A DNA stretch of 64,000 nt from Streptomyces sp. S4.7 (GTDB lineage: Bacteria > Actinomycetota > Actinomycetes > Streptomycetales > Streptomycetaceae), in the NCBI RefSeq assembly GCF_010384365.1, contig NZ_CP048397.1:2356001-2420000 (forward strand), read 5' to 3'. This document shows, piece by piece, positions 8,316 through 19,040 of the stretch. The position numbers and the translations under genes were made by a program. Position 1 is the stretch's first letter. Each line of letters begins with the position of its first letter. Under the pieces are notes generated by a model. It had not been told where the DNA came from, made no database searches, and saw nothing but the letters and a program-made list of their open reading frames with translations.

Positions 8316-11300
8316 GTGACGGGGTTCGTCTTTCTGCGGGTCCGCGCGCACCGGCTCCTGCTCGCCGCCGCCCTTCTCGCCGTCCTCCTCACCACCTCCG
8401 TCCTGTCGGCCCTCACCGCCTTCTCGGGTTCGATCGGGGACGCCGCGCTCCGTCACACGCTCCAGGGCCGCGAGGCCGCCTCGGCGGCGCTCGTGATCAG
8501 CGCGCAGGTCGCCGCCGACGACCGGGAGGCCGCGAACGAGGCCGCCTCCGAGGCCGCGCGTAAGTCCTTCGACGGGCTGCCGGTCACCGTGGGGAAATTG
8601 GAGCGTTCCGGGTCGTACGCGCTCCCCCGCGCTCTCCAGCCGCCCGCCGCCCGCGAGGGAGAGCCCGACCTCACGCACTTCGCGACGCTCGACCGCTCAC
8701 GCGTACGGCTCGTGACCGGGGCCTGGCCCGCCGCGGGTGACGCCACCGCCGGCGACCCCGTGCAGGCGGCGTTCCCCGAGGTCGCCGCGGCCCAGCTCGG
8801 GCTCAAGGCGGGGACCCGGCTCACCCTCGTCGACCGGCTGGGGGACAGACCGCTCACGATCCGCGTCACCGGCATCTACCGGCCGGCCGATCTCACCGAC
8901 CCGTACTGGAAGTTGGACACCCTCGGCGGCCACGGGGTCCGGACGGTCACCTTCACCACCTACGGCCCGCTGCTCACCGACCCCGCCCTGTTCGACTCCG
9001 GACGGCTCTCGGCGGGCGACCTCGCCTGGCTGGCCGCCGCCGACTTCCGGTCCGTCACCACCGGCCGTATCGATTCGCTGCGCACCTCGGCCGAGCGGGG
9101 TCCCAAGACCCTCGCCGAGCAGCCGGTCTTCGCCGACGGCGTGAACGTGAGCACCGCACTGCCGGGGGTGCTCGACCGGACCCAACGCGCGCTGCTCGTC
9201 TCCCGCTCCACGCTGCTGATCGTCGCCGTGCAGCTCGTACTGCTCGCGGGTTACGCCCTGTTGCTGGTCGCCCGCCTGCTGAGCACCGAGCGGACGGGCG
9301 AGACAGATCTGCTGCGGGCCCGCGGGGGCTCGCGGCGCCGGATCCTCTGGCTCACCGCCGTCGAGGCGCTGCTCCTCGCGCTGCCCGCCGCGCTCTGCGC
9401 GCCGCTGCTCGCGGGGCCGCTGACCCGGCTCCTCGCCGACAGCGGCAGGCTCACCGAGATCGGACTGCGGCTCGGTGACACCTCCACCGCCGAGGTGTGG
9501 CTGACCGGCGGCGGGGTCGCGCTGGCGTGCGCCGCCGCCGTCGTGGCGCCCGCCCTGGCCTCGGCCGGCGCGACCCGGCTGCGGCGCGGCAGGGCCAAGC
9601 CGCTGCCGGGCCCGGTGCGCGCGGGCGCCGACGTGGGGCTGCTGGTGATCGCCGCCGTGGCGTACTGGCAGTTGGACCGGCAGACGGCCGCCTCGGGCGG
9701 CGGCGCGCTGAGCGGTGACAGCCGGGGCGAACTCGGCATCGATCCGCTGCTGGTCGCCGCTCCCGCGCTGGCTCTGCTGGCGGGCACCGTACTGACCCTT
9801 CGCCTGCTGCCCCCCGTGGCACGCCTCGCCGAACGGCGCGCGGCGAACGGGGCGGGCCTGTCGTCGGCGCTCGCCGGCTGGCAGTTCAGCCGCAGGCCGC
9901 TGCGCGGCGCGGGCCCGGTGCTGCTGCTGGTGCTGGCCGTGGCGATGGGGATGCTGGCGATCGGGCAGAGCGCGTCGTGGGACCGTTCGCAGGAGGACCA
10001 GGCGGACTTCCGGACCGGCGCGTCGGTGCGGGTGGCGACGGACCGGCCGGGGGATCCCGGGCAGGCGGGGATCTACGCCGCGCTGCCGGGGGTGCGCGAC
10101 GCCGCCCCCGCGCACCGCGCGACCTCCGAGCTGGCGGGGAACCGGATGGCGACCGTCCTCGCACTGGACACCGCTCACGCGCGGGAGCGGATGCTGCTGC
10201 GGGACGACACCCCCGGACTGTCCGGCGACGAGGGCGCGGCCCGGCTCCTGGACGCGCTGAAGCCGCCGGGGACGGCACGGCCCGGCGCCCCGCTGCCCGA
10301 CGGCACCCGTCAGCTCCGGATCACGCTGCGGCTGACCGACACCGGGGCGGACGACGGAGTGTCGCCGACCGGTGCGGAACCCTTCGCCACGGTGGTGGTC
10401 GAGGACCGGTACGGCGTCGGCCACCGCATGCCCGTGGGCGAGGTGCCCGTCGACGGCCGCCCGCACACGGTGACACTGGATCTGACCGGAGCGGCGGACT
10501 CCGCGGCCGGGCCCGAGGCGAGGACCACACCGCTCGCCCCGGCCGAGCCGCTGGCGCTGACCGGTCTGGAGTTCGTCTCCACCGCTCCGCAGGGCAGCAG
10601 CGAGACCCACCGGCTCAGCGTCGACGCGCTGCGCTCGCTGGACGCCGACGGCACCGTGCGCCCGGTCGACGTCGCCGAGGACCTCGACTGGCGGGCGACG
10701 CGGCTGAGTTCCCTGGACGGCGAGGCGGACCCGGAGGTGCCGCTGAAGCCGGCCGCCTCGGCGACGGCCCCGCTGGCGCTCTCGTACGAGACGGGGGTCA
10801 GCCCGCTGGCCGGGCCGTACCTGGATCCCGCGCGAAGCGTCACCGTCCATGTGAGCGCGGCGCGCGCCGAACCACCGGCCGTGCTGCCCGGGATCGCCAC
10901 CGACACCTTTCTGCGCGCGGCCGGCGCGAAGAGGGGGCAGAACGTGGACGTCCAGATCTCGGGCCAGCGCCTCCGGGTGAAGATCGTGCGCTCGGTCGAC
11001 CAACTGCCCACCACCGGGGCCAGCGCCCTGAGCGCGCGGGCGACCTCGGAGACCGTCGACGGCGGGCGTCCGGGTGACGGCGGCGGACTCCTGGTCGATC
11101 TGCGCACCGCCAACGAGGTGCTCACCGAAAGGCGCGTGGCGTCGCTCGCCCCCACCGAGTGGTGGCTGAGCACGGCACCGGACCGTACGGCGGAGATCGC
11201 CGAGACGCTGCGGAAGCGGTCCGACCTCGACCCGGCGCAGGTCCTGGTACGCGACGAGACGGCGGACGAGTTGCTGAGCGATCCGCTGGGAGTCGGCCCG

Positions 11301-11717
11301 CAGTCCGCGCTGACGGCCGCCGCCATCGCGGCGGCGGCGCTCGCGGCGGTCGGCTTCGCGGTGAGCGCGGCGGGGTCGCAACGCGAACGGGCCGCCGAAT
11401 TCGCCCTGTTGAGGGCCCTGGGGACGCCACGGCGCCAACTCGCCCGACTGATAGCCACCGAACAGGGCGTGCTGCTGACGGTCGCGCTCCTGGTCGGACT
11501 CGCCCTCGGCGCCGTCCTGACCAGGGCGGTGGTGCCCCTGGTCGTCCTGACGGGCCAGGCCACCCAGCCGGTCCCGCGCGTCCTGGTCGAACTGCCCACG
11601 GGCCAGGTGGCGGCGCTGCTGGCGGGGGTGTCGGCGCTGCCCCTGCTGATGATCGCGTCCCTGGCCCTGCGCCGCACGGACCCGACGGTCACGCTGCGCG
11701 AACGGGGAGGCAACTGA
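8316..11717 (+). CDS. Large FtsX-type ABC transporter permease (1)
   Basis: First gene of a three-gene ABC exporter. The protein has 1133 residues: an N-terminal membrane segment after a short lead (HRLLLAAALLAVLLTTSVLSAL), a long extracytoplasmic part, a first FtsX-like block of membrane helices (about residues 290-420, with the ERTGETDLLRARGGSRRRI signature), further helices at about 475-560, a second large external domain, and a final FtsX block (about 985-1115; EFALLRALGTPRRQLARLIA). This two-module layout matches MacB/LolCE-like permeases of Streptomyces. The start is GTG 8316 after an AAGGGGG sequence. The next gene begins one base after the stop. The substrate is unknown. The 176-base gap before it shows no other gene. 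Confidence 0.88.
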   Translation: MTGFVFLRVRAHRLLLAAALLAVLLTTSVLSALTAFSGSIGDAALRHTLQGREAASAALVISAQVAADDREAANEAASEAARKSFDGLPVTVGKLERSGSYALPRALQPPAAREGEPDLTHFATLDRSRVRLVTGAWPAAGDATAGDPVQAAFPEVAAAQLGLKAGTRLTLVDRLGDRPLTIRVTGIYRPADLTDPYWKLDTLGGHGVRTVTFTTYGPLLTDPALFDSGRLSAGDLAWLAAADFRSVTTGRIDSLRTSAERGPKTLAEQPVFADGVNVSTALPGVLDRTQRALLVSRSTLLIVAVQLVLLAGYALLLVARLLSTERTGETDLLRARGGSRRRILWLTAVEALLLALPAALCAPLLAGPLTRLLADSGRLTEIGLRLGDTSTAEVWLTGGGVALACAAAVVAPALASAGATRLRRGRAKPLPGPVRAGADVGLLVIAAVAYWQLDRQTAASGGGALSGDSRGELGIDPLLVAAPALALLAGTVLTLRLLPPVARLAERRAANGAGLSSALAGWQFSRRPLRGAGPVLLLVLAVAMGMLAIGQSASWDRSQEDQADFRTGASVRVATDRPGDPGQAGIYAALPGVRDAAPAHRATSELAGNRMATVLALDTAHARERMLLRDDTPGLSGDEGAARLLDALKPPGTARPGAPLPDGTRQLRITLRLTDTGADDGVSPTGAEPFATVVVEDRYGVGHRMPVGEVPVDGRPHTVTLDLTGAADSAAGPEARTTPLAPAEPLALTGLEFVSTAPQGSSETHRLSVDALRSLDADGTVRPVDVAEDLDWRATRLSSLDGEADPEVPLKPAASATAPLALSYETGVSPLAGPYLDPARSVTVHVSAARAEPPAVLPGIATDTFLRAAGAKRGQNVDVQISGQRLRVKIVRSVDQLPTTGASALSARATSETVDGGRPGDGGGLLVDLRTANEVLTERRVASLAPTEWWLSTAPDRTAEIAETLRKRSDLDPAQVLVRDETADELLSDPLGVGPQSALTAAAIAAAALAAVGFAVSAAGSQRERAAEFALLRALGTPRRQLARLIATEQGVLLTVALLVGLALGAVLTRAVVPLVVLTGQATQPVPRVLVELPTGQVAALLAGVSALPLLMIASLALRRTDPTVTLRERGGN

Positions 11718-11718
11718 G

Positions 11719-14670
11719 ATGCGAACTCCTTCGCGGGACCCCAACGGGAACGGCGGGCCGGAGACCGCGGGCGGGCCCGAGTCACGTACACCCGGCGGCG
11801 ACGGGGCCACCCGCGGCCGCCCGCTGCGAAGCGCCGGATCCCGCGCCGGGCGCCCCGCGCGGGCCGTCGCGCCCTGGGTGCGGACGCGGCTGCGGACCGC
11901 GCCCGGCGCGGCCGTCGCGATGGCTGTGCTCGTCGTGCTCACCGCCTACCTCGCCGCCGCGTTCCCCCGGTCCGTCGACGCGTACGAGACCCACGGCCTG
12001 CGTCACGACATCCGGAGCGCCACCGCCGTCGAGAGGGTCCTGGAAGTCAGTTCTCCGGCGTTCGGCCCCGGCGTGCCGCGGGCGGACCGGGAGGAGACGC
12101 TGCGCGGCGCGTGGGTGGCCCGGACGCAGCGCAAGATCGTGCGGGGTCTGCCGGCGCCGGTACGGGCCGACGAGGGCAGTTCGGCGTACGGCGTACGGAC
12201 CTCCGAGCCCATCGAGGGCACCGACCCCTGGCTGGCCGCGCCCGACAATCTGCCGCCGATGTTCACCCTCGCGGCCCAGGCGGCCCTCGACAGCCACTCC
12301 ACACTCCGCGAGGGCCGGCTCCCCCGCGCCGACGCGCCGGTGACGGAGAGCACGGAGGAGGTGGAGGCCGCGGTCACCGCCGCGACCGCCAAGTCGCTCC
12401 ATATCGAGGTCGGTTCGGTGGTGCACGTGCCGGCCGCCGGCCGGGACGAGATCGGTGTACGGATCACCGGAATCGTCGTGCCACGCGACCCGGACAACAG
12501 CTACTGGTCCTTCGAGCCCACACTCCGCTCCCCCGCCCTGGTCGCCTTGCCGACCGACGACCGCCCGCAGCCCCGCTACTGGCGCGCTGCCCTCCTCCTG
12601 CCGCCCGACGCCGCCCCGGTACTGCTCGCCACCACCGGCGAGCCGCAGCTCTACTGGCGGATCGCGCCCGACACCGACGCGCTCACCGCACGCGACGCGC
12701 CGGCGCTCGCGTCGCGCGTCGCGTCGATGAAGAACGGCCCGGAGCTGACCGAACTGCGCACGAACGTCGTCGGCCCCGTGGCCGTGGTGGCGACGAGACT
12801 CGACGACATCGTCGCCGGGCACCGCTCGATGCGTGCCGCCATCTCCCCGGTCGTCGCCGTCGCCGCACTGGGGATCGGGGCCGTGGCCGCCGTCGTCCTG
12901 GTGATGGCGGGCGGCCTGATCGCGGCACGGCGCCAGGCCGAGCTGGGCCTGCTGCGCTCACGCGGCGGATCACTGACCGGCATCGGCGGCAGACTCCTCG
13001 CCGAGACGGCGGTGGTCGTCCTGCCGGCGGCGGCCGTCGGCCTGTGGCTCGCCGTCCTGACGGTCCCGGAGGCCCGGCTGCTGCCCGCCGTGGCCGCCGC
13101 GGGCGCCGCGGCCCTGCTGGCCTGCGCAGCGCTGCCGGTACGGGCCGTCGTACGGCACCGCAGGCCACTGCCGCACGGGGGCCGCGAGGATCTCGTCCGG
13201 ACCCGGCCCTCCCGCCGCCGCACGATCGCCGAACTGACCCTGCTGGCCCTGGCGATCGGCGCGGTGGTCGCGCTGCGCCGGCGCGGCACGGGCGGCGCGT
13301 CCGGCTCCGCGGGCACCGGTGGCGTGGGCGACGTGGACTATCTGGTCAGCTCCGCGCCGGTGCTGGTGGGACTGATCGCCGCGCTCGTCCTCGTACGTCT
13401 CTACCCACTGCCGCTGCGTCTCGCGGGCCGCCCCGCCGGCCGGCTGCGCGGCGCGGTCGGTTTCCTCTCGCTGGCCCGCGCGGGCCGCGCGTCGTCGTCG
13501 GGCGCGCTGCCGCTGCTCGCCCTGCTCGTCGCGCTGACGACGGCGGCGTTCGGCGGCTCGGTACTCGCCGGGATCGAGAGCGCCAGGGAACGGGCCGCCG
13601 TGCTGGCGACGGGCGCCGACGCCCGCGTCAGCGTCGCCGGCACGTCGCCGGCGCTGCCCGACGGCCTGGCCGCGGCCGTGGGGAAGAGCTCCGGGGTCGA
13701 TGAGGTGACCGCGGTGCGCGTCGAGTACGGCGTACCGCTGGCGTCCGACGGCGAGGATCCCCGGACGGCGCGCGGTGTGACCATGATCGGTGTGGAGCCG
13801 CGGGCGTACGCGCGACTGGCCCGGCAGACCGGCCTCGGCGAGTTCTCCGCCGACGCCCTGAAGTCCGTCGGCGGGGGCGGTGTGCGCGACGGCGGACCGG
13901 ACCGGAACCGGGTACTGCCCGCGATCGCCTCACCCGCCGTCGCCGAACGTCTCGGTGACCAGCCGCGTGACATCCTCTCCGAGGCCGGGGAGTTCAAGGT
14001 GCGGGTCGCGGAGATACACCGGAACACCCCGGCGGCACCCGGCACCGACTATCTCCTGGTGAACGCGGCCGACCTGACGCAGCGGGCGCCCACCACCCTG
14101 CTGGTCGGCGGTGCGGAGCTGGACGGCGCGGCACTGCGCCGTACCGTCGCCGGGTTCGGCGACGATCTCAGCGTCAAGCTGCGCACCGAGGAGCGGAGCA
14201 CGTTCGTCAACACGCCCATGCAGGAGGGCGCCGAGCGGATCTACGCTGCGGCGATCGCGGCGGGCGCGGGTTACGCGCTGCTGGCCCTGCTGCTCTCGCT
14301 GTCGCAGACGGCCCCGGAGCGCGTCACGTTGCTGGCGAGGCTGCGCACCATGGGCCTCACGACGCGGCAGGGCCGCCAGCTTCTCGGTCTGGAGGTCCTT
14401 CCCCAGGCGCTGCTGGCCGCCGTGGGCGGGGCGCTGGTCGGCTGGGCGACCGTCGTACTGCTGGCGCCGGGCGTGGATCTCGTACGGCTGGCGCTCAACG
14501 CGACGTCGGACGTGACGCTGGACGGGGCGCCGCTCCAGGCGGATCCGTGGTCGCTGGTGCTGCCCGCGGTGGGGGTACTGGCACTCGCCGGGGCGGTGTC
14601 GGTCGTCCAGGCGTGGTGGGCGGGACGACAAGGGTCGATCAATGAACTCAGGGCAGGAGACAGCCGATGA
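11719..14670 (+). CDS. Large FtsX-type ABC transporter permease (2)
   Basis: Paralogue of the preceding permease (983 residues) and presumably its heterodimer partner. After an Arg/Gly-rich cytoplasmic N-terminus, the first membrane helix is AAVAMAVLVVLTAYLAAAF (about 54-73). An external domain, a membrane block with QAELGLLRSRGGSLTGIGGR (about 370-480), a second external domain and a last block with LLARLRTMGLTTRQGRQLLG (about 855-965) follow. The ATG is one base after the previous stop, with GGGGAGG upstream. The last four bases overlap the ATPase start as ATGA, so all three are made together. It may export a lipid or lipopeptide by analogy with MacB/LolCE; nothing in the sequence names the cargo. 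Confidence 0.88.
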   Translation: MRTPSRDPNGNGGPETAGGPESRTPGGDGATRGRPLRSAGSRAGRPARAVAPWVRTRLRTAPGAAVAMAVLVVLTAYLAAAFPRSVDAYETHGLRHDIRSATAVERVLEVSSPAFGPGVPRADREETLRGAWVARTQRKIVRGLPAPVRADEGSSAYGVRTSEPIEGTDPWLAAPDNLPPMFTLAAQAALDSHSTLREGRLPRADAPVTESTEEVEAAVTAATAKSLHIEVGSVVHVPAAGRDEIGVRITGIVVPRDPDNSYWSFEPTLRSPALVALPTDDRPQPRYWRAALLLPPDAAPVLLATTGEPQLYWRIAPDTDALTARDAPALASRVASMKNGPELTELRTNVVGPVAVVATRLDDIVAGHRSMRAAISPVVAVAALGIGAVAAVVLVMAGGLIAARRQAELGLLRSRGGSLTGIGGRLLAETAVVVLPAAAVGLWLAVLTVPEARLLPAVAAAGAAALLACAALPVRAVVRHRRPLPHGGREDLVRTRPSRRRTIAELTLLALAIGAVVALRRRGTGGASGSAGTGGVGDVDYLVSSAPVLVGLIAALVLVRLYPLPLRLAGRPAGRLRGAVGFLSLARAGRASSSGALPLLALLVALTTAAFGGSVLAGIESARERAAVLATGADARVSVAGTSPALPDGLAAAVGKSSGVDEVTAVRVEYGVPLASDGEDPRTARGVTMIGVEPRAYARLARQTGLGEFSADALKSVGGGGVRDGGPDRNRVLPAIASPAVAERLGDQPRDILSEAGEFKVRVAEIHRNTPAAPGTDYLLVNAADLTQRAPTTLLVGGAELDGAALRRTVAGFGDDLSVKLRTEERSTFVNTPMQEGAERIYAAAIAAGAGYALLALLLSLSQTAPERVTLLARLRTMGLTTRQGRQLLGLEVLPQALLAAVGGALVGWATVVLLAPGVDLVRLALNATSDVTLDGAPLQADPWSLVLPAVGVLALAGAVSVVQAWWAGRQGSINELRAGDSR

Positions 14671-15683
14671 CATCGTCGACCGGGTCGAGCAAGTCGGGTG
14701 GGTCCGCTGTGTCGGGTGAGTCCGGTGAGTCGGCAGTGACGCTGGAGCAGTTGGAGCGACGCGCGGGTACGCACCGCGACCGGCCGTCGTACGGCCACGA
14801 CGCGCTCATCGCCTGCGACCGGCTGGTGCGGATCTTCACCGCCGACGGAGTGGAGGTGCAGGCCCTCCAGGGCCTCGATCTCCTGGTCGCGGAGGGCGAG
14901 TTGATGGCTCTCGTGGGCGCGTCGGGCAGCGGCAAGTCGACGCTGATGAACATTCTCGCGGGGCTGGACGTCCCGACGGCCGGCGCCGCGAAGGTGGCGG
15001 GGCGCGATCTGCTGGGCATGGACGCGAAGACGCGGCTGCGCTACCGGCGCGAGGCGGTGGGCTTCGTCTGGCAGGAGACCGGACGGAATCTGCTGCCGTA
15101 TATGACGGCCGCTCAGAATGTGGCGCTGCCGATGCAGTTGAGCCACCGGGGTGGCCGCGGCCGGCGGGCCGAGCGCGCCGCGCGGGCGGAGTCGCTGCTG
15201 GCGATGCTGAACGTCGCGGACTGCCGCGACCGCCGCCCGCGCCAGATGTCGGGAGGCCAGCAGCAGCGCGTGGCGATCGCCGTCGCCCTTGCCAACTCCC
15301 CTTCCGTACTGCTGGCCGACGAGCCGACGGGTGAGCTGGACTCGGCGACCGGTGAGCAGGTGTTCGCCGCGTTCCGGCGGGCGAACGAGGAGCTGGGCAC
15401 GACGATCGTGATCGTCACCCACGACCAGGCGGTCGCGAGCGAGGTACGCCGGACGGTCGCCATCCGCGACGGCCGCACCTCGTCGGAGGTCCTGCGCCGC
15501 ACGGAGGTCGACGCGACGACGGGCCAGGAGTCGGTGGTGGCGAGGGAGTACGCGATGCTCGACCGTGCGGGCCGCCTCCAGCTGCCCGCGGAGTACACGA
15601 AGGCACTGGGCATGGAACAGCGCGTGCTGCTGGAACTGGAACAGGACCACATAGGAGTCTGGCCGGACACCCCACCCACCTGA
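14667..15683 (+). CDS. LolD/MacB-type ABC ATPase with AbrB-like C-terminal tail
   Basis: ATPase of the exporter. Visible motifs are Walker A GASGSGKST (84-92), Q-loop FVWQETGRN (about 134-142), signature MSGGQQQR (194-201), Walker B SVLLADEPTG (213-222) and the switch histidine in VIVTHD (248-253). The standard domain ends near residue 280. A further segment of about 45 residues then reads LDRAGRLQLPAEYTKALGM followed by a short strand-rich end. This has the pattern of AbrB/SpoVT swapped-hairpin DNA-binding domains (D-x-x-GR-x-x-x-P). Such a tail is unusual for this ATPase family; see findings. The start overlaps the upstream stop. The first 45 residues are Ser/Gly-rich and probably disordered. 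Confidence 0.9.
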   Translation: MTSSTGSSKSGGSAVSGESGESAVTLEQLERRAGTHRDRPSYGHDALIACDRLVRIFTADGVEVQALQGLDLLVAEGELMALVGASGSGKSTLMNILAGLDVPTAGAAKVAGRDLLGMDAKTRLRYRREAVGFVWQETGRNLLPYMTAAQNVALPMQLSHRGGRGRRAERAARAESLLAMLNVADCRDRRPRQMSGGQQQRVAIAVALANSPSVLLADEPTGELDSATGEQVFAAFRRANEELGTTIVIVTHDQAVASEVRRTVAIRDGRTSSEVLRRTEVDATTGQESVVAREYAMLDRAGRLQLPAEYTKALGMEQRVLLELEQDHIGVWPDTPPT

Positions 15684-15710
15684 CCAACCCACCCCCGCCC
15701 GGCGAGCATT

Positions 15711-15814
15711 TCAAGCCCGTCCGGCGATTGAGGACACCACCCACCCGGCGCAACCAACCAAACCACCCAGGCCAGCAAATCAAGCCCGTCCGGCGATTGA
15801 GGACACCACCCACC
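15711..15814. repeat. Two direct copies of a 35-base repeat
   Basis: The 35-base segment beginning TCAAGCCCGTCCGGCGATTG occurs at 15711-15745 and again, apart from small differences at the end, at 15780-15814, with a 69-base period. It lies downstream of the ATPase gene and before the convergent hypothetical gene. From general knowledge, very similar sequences recur between genes in many Streptomyces genomes. Confidence 0.85.
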
Positions 15815-15820
15815 GGGCGC

Positions 15821-15862
15821 AACCCGGTGAACCCGGTGAACCCGGTGAACCCGGTGAACCCG
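15821..15862. repeat. AACCCGGTG tandem repeat, about 4.6 copies
   Basis: A perfect nine-base unit repeated four times plus a partial fifth copy, directly after the second 35-base repeat. It is intergenic, between convergent genes. With the preceding repeat it fills most of the 213 bases that hold no gene here. Confidence 0.9.
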
Positions 15863-15896
15863 CCCGCAGGCAACCCCGCCACGTCGGCGACAAGCC

Positions 15897-16622
15897 CTAC
15901 GTCGGGGTGACGCTCAGCCCCCCGATGCCACCAGCCCCACCCGTACGTACGGCGATCGAGCCGTACGGCGTCCGCAGCCGCATCCACGCCCCCGCCCTCA
16001 GCAGCGCCACCGGCGCGTCCTCGGGCATCGGCCGCAGGAAGCCCACCGACTGCGCCGCGTGCACGGCGCGCAGCGGCAGACCCGTGCCGCCGACCGTCCG
16101 CGACCAGATCTCGCGGCCGATCCTGTCCCGTTCGGCGCGGTCCCGGTGCGCCGCGGGCAACGCCTCGTCGCGCGTGCGGAATTCGGTGACCGCCGCCGCG
16201 ACCGCCTGGCGCAGCCCGTCGGGCCCCGGCAGGCCGGGCACCCGCTGCCAGCCGCCGCGCGGCGGCAGCACCCCGGTCCACGGGGGACCGGTGACGGCGG
16301 CGGGCAGCCCGAAGCCGCCCGTCAACTCGTCGATCCCTTCGAGGAGTTCACCGGCGGAGACGGTGACGTCCAGCTCCACCGGACCCTCCACCGAACCCTC
16401 CGCAGACCTCTCCACCGCCCCCGCGTCACGCAACCGCGCCGTACGGATCGCCAGCACCTCGAACGCCGGCGGACGCCCGAACACGGCCACCGCCCCGCCG
16501 CCCGCCTGGAGGCGCACCGCGGCGGCGCGGTCGTAGCGGATCAGCCGGCCGAGGAAGGCGGCGAGATCCGCCGCCTCCGCCGTGTCGGCGAGCCGCAGGG
16601 CCCGCACGGTCGTCGCCGTCAT
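15897..16622 (-). CDS. Conserved hypothetical protein
   Basis: A 241-residue protein I do not recognise. It has no membrane segment or signal peptide. The N-terminal half (LADTAEAADLAAFLGRLIRY...VFGRPPAFEVLAIRTARL) looks like a mixed alpha/beta fold. The C-terminal half contains the aromatic stretch GGWQRVPGLPGPDGLRQAV and ends in a Gly-rich tail. The chosen start, ATG 16622, overlaps the thioesterase stop as ATGA, which argues for co-translation and a linked function. A longer upstream frame only shadows the thioesterase gene. Confidence 0.75.
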   Translation of the reverse strand: MTATTVRALRLADTAEAADLAAFLGRLIRYDRAAAVRLQAGGGAVAVFGRPPAFEVLAIRTARLRDAGAVERSAEGSVEGPVELDVTVSAGELLEGIDELTGGFGLPAAVTGPPWTGVLPPRGGWQRVPGLPGPDGLRQAVAAAVTEFRTRDEALPAAHRDRAERDRIGREIWSRTVGGTGLPLRAVHAAQSVGFLRPMPEDAPVALLRAGAWMRLRTPYGSIAVRTGGAGGIGGLSVTPT

Positions 16623-17044
16623 GCCGCGAGCGCCTCCGCGTCGTCGAGGTACTTCAGGAGGAAGGACTTCTCCTCGGCGGTGATGCGCCGAGGCCGGCCC
16701 GCCTGGAGGTCGTACGGCACGATGACCGTCGAGGCCCGCACGTACACCTGGTCCTCGTCCTTGATCTCGTACGCGATCGTGAGCGTCGCCGCGCCGATCT
16801 TCGTCACCCACAGCTCCACGGTCACCGGCTCGTGCCGGTGGACCAGCGGCAGCTTGTAGTCGATCTCGTGCCGGGCCACGACCGACCCGCCCGAGAAGGA
16901 CGGCGAGCCGCCCCCGGGCGCCAGCCGGAACATGAAGTCGATACGCGCTTCCTCCAGATAGCGGATGAAGACGACGTTGTTGACGTGCCCGAAGGCGTCC
17001 ATGTCCGACCAGCGCAAGGGGCAGCTGTAGTGGTGGCGGGTCAT
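16619..17044 (-). CDS. Hotdog-fold acyl-CoA thioesterase (4HBT/YbgC type)
   Basis: A 141-residue single hotdog domain that probably hydrolyses acyl-CoA thioesters in the cytoplasm. The family core is clear: the N-terminal strand, then LRWSDMDAFGHVNNVVFIRYLEEAR, where the Asp of SDMD and the following GHVNN are the catalytic signature of 4HBT enzymes. Its ATG follows the ettA TGA by one base and its own stop overlaps the next start, so it is the middle gene of an ettA-thioesterase-hypothetical operon. The substrate is unknown. Confidence 0.9.
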   Translation of the reverse strand: MTRHHYSCPLRWSDMDAFGHVNNVVFIRYLEEARIDFMFRLAPGGGSPSFSGGSVVARHEIDYKLPLVHRHEPVTVELWVTKIGAATLTIAYEIKDEDQVYVRASTVIVPYDLQAGRPRRITAEEKSFLLKYLDDAEALAA

Positions 17045-17045
17045 G

Positions 17046-18710
<1,665 letters not shown>

Positions 18711-19040
18711 GAGAAACCGTCCGGCATATCGAGAAGGGCCAATGTGCGGCTCCGCCGCGTGAGGGCAGATGAAACCATCTTGCCGCACGTTCCTCCCTTG
18801 GGAGAAACCGCGTGTCCAGGGCTCGGACACACCGTCCAGGCCCGCGGCACCCGGGCCGCTCTCCGGGCAGGCCCGGAGGGTGGCCGCGGACCGGCCTCGT
18901 GTCGGCGCGCGGCTCCGGCGCGCGACCGGATTCGTCTGCGCGTCGGAGCCGCTGTCAGGGGTGACCGTCACGCGACCGTCTGCCATGCCGGTCGGCGGGT
19001 CGTACCAGTCAGCAGGAGGTCGTGCGGCGCTCCGGGCCGC

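Noticed and set aside
8697..11942. Open frame of 1081 codons antisense to the first FtsX permease
   Set aside because: Its translation is Arg/Gly/Gln-rich with no motif, and it is the usual shadow of a GC-rich gene; the plus-strand frame has clear membrane helices.
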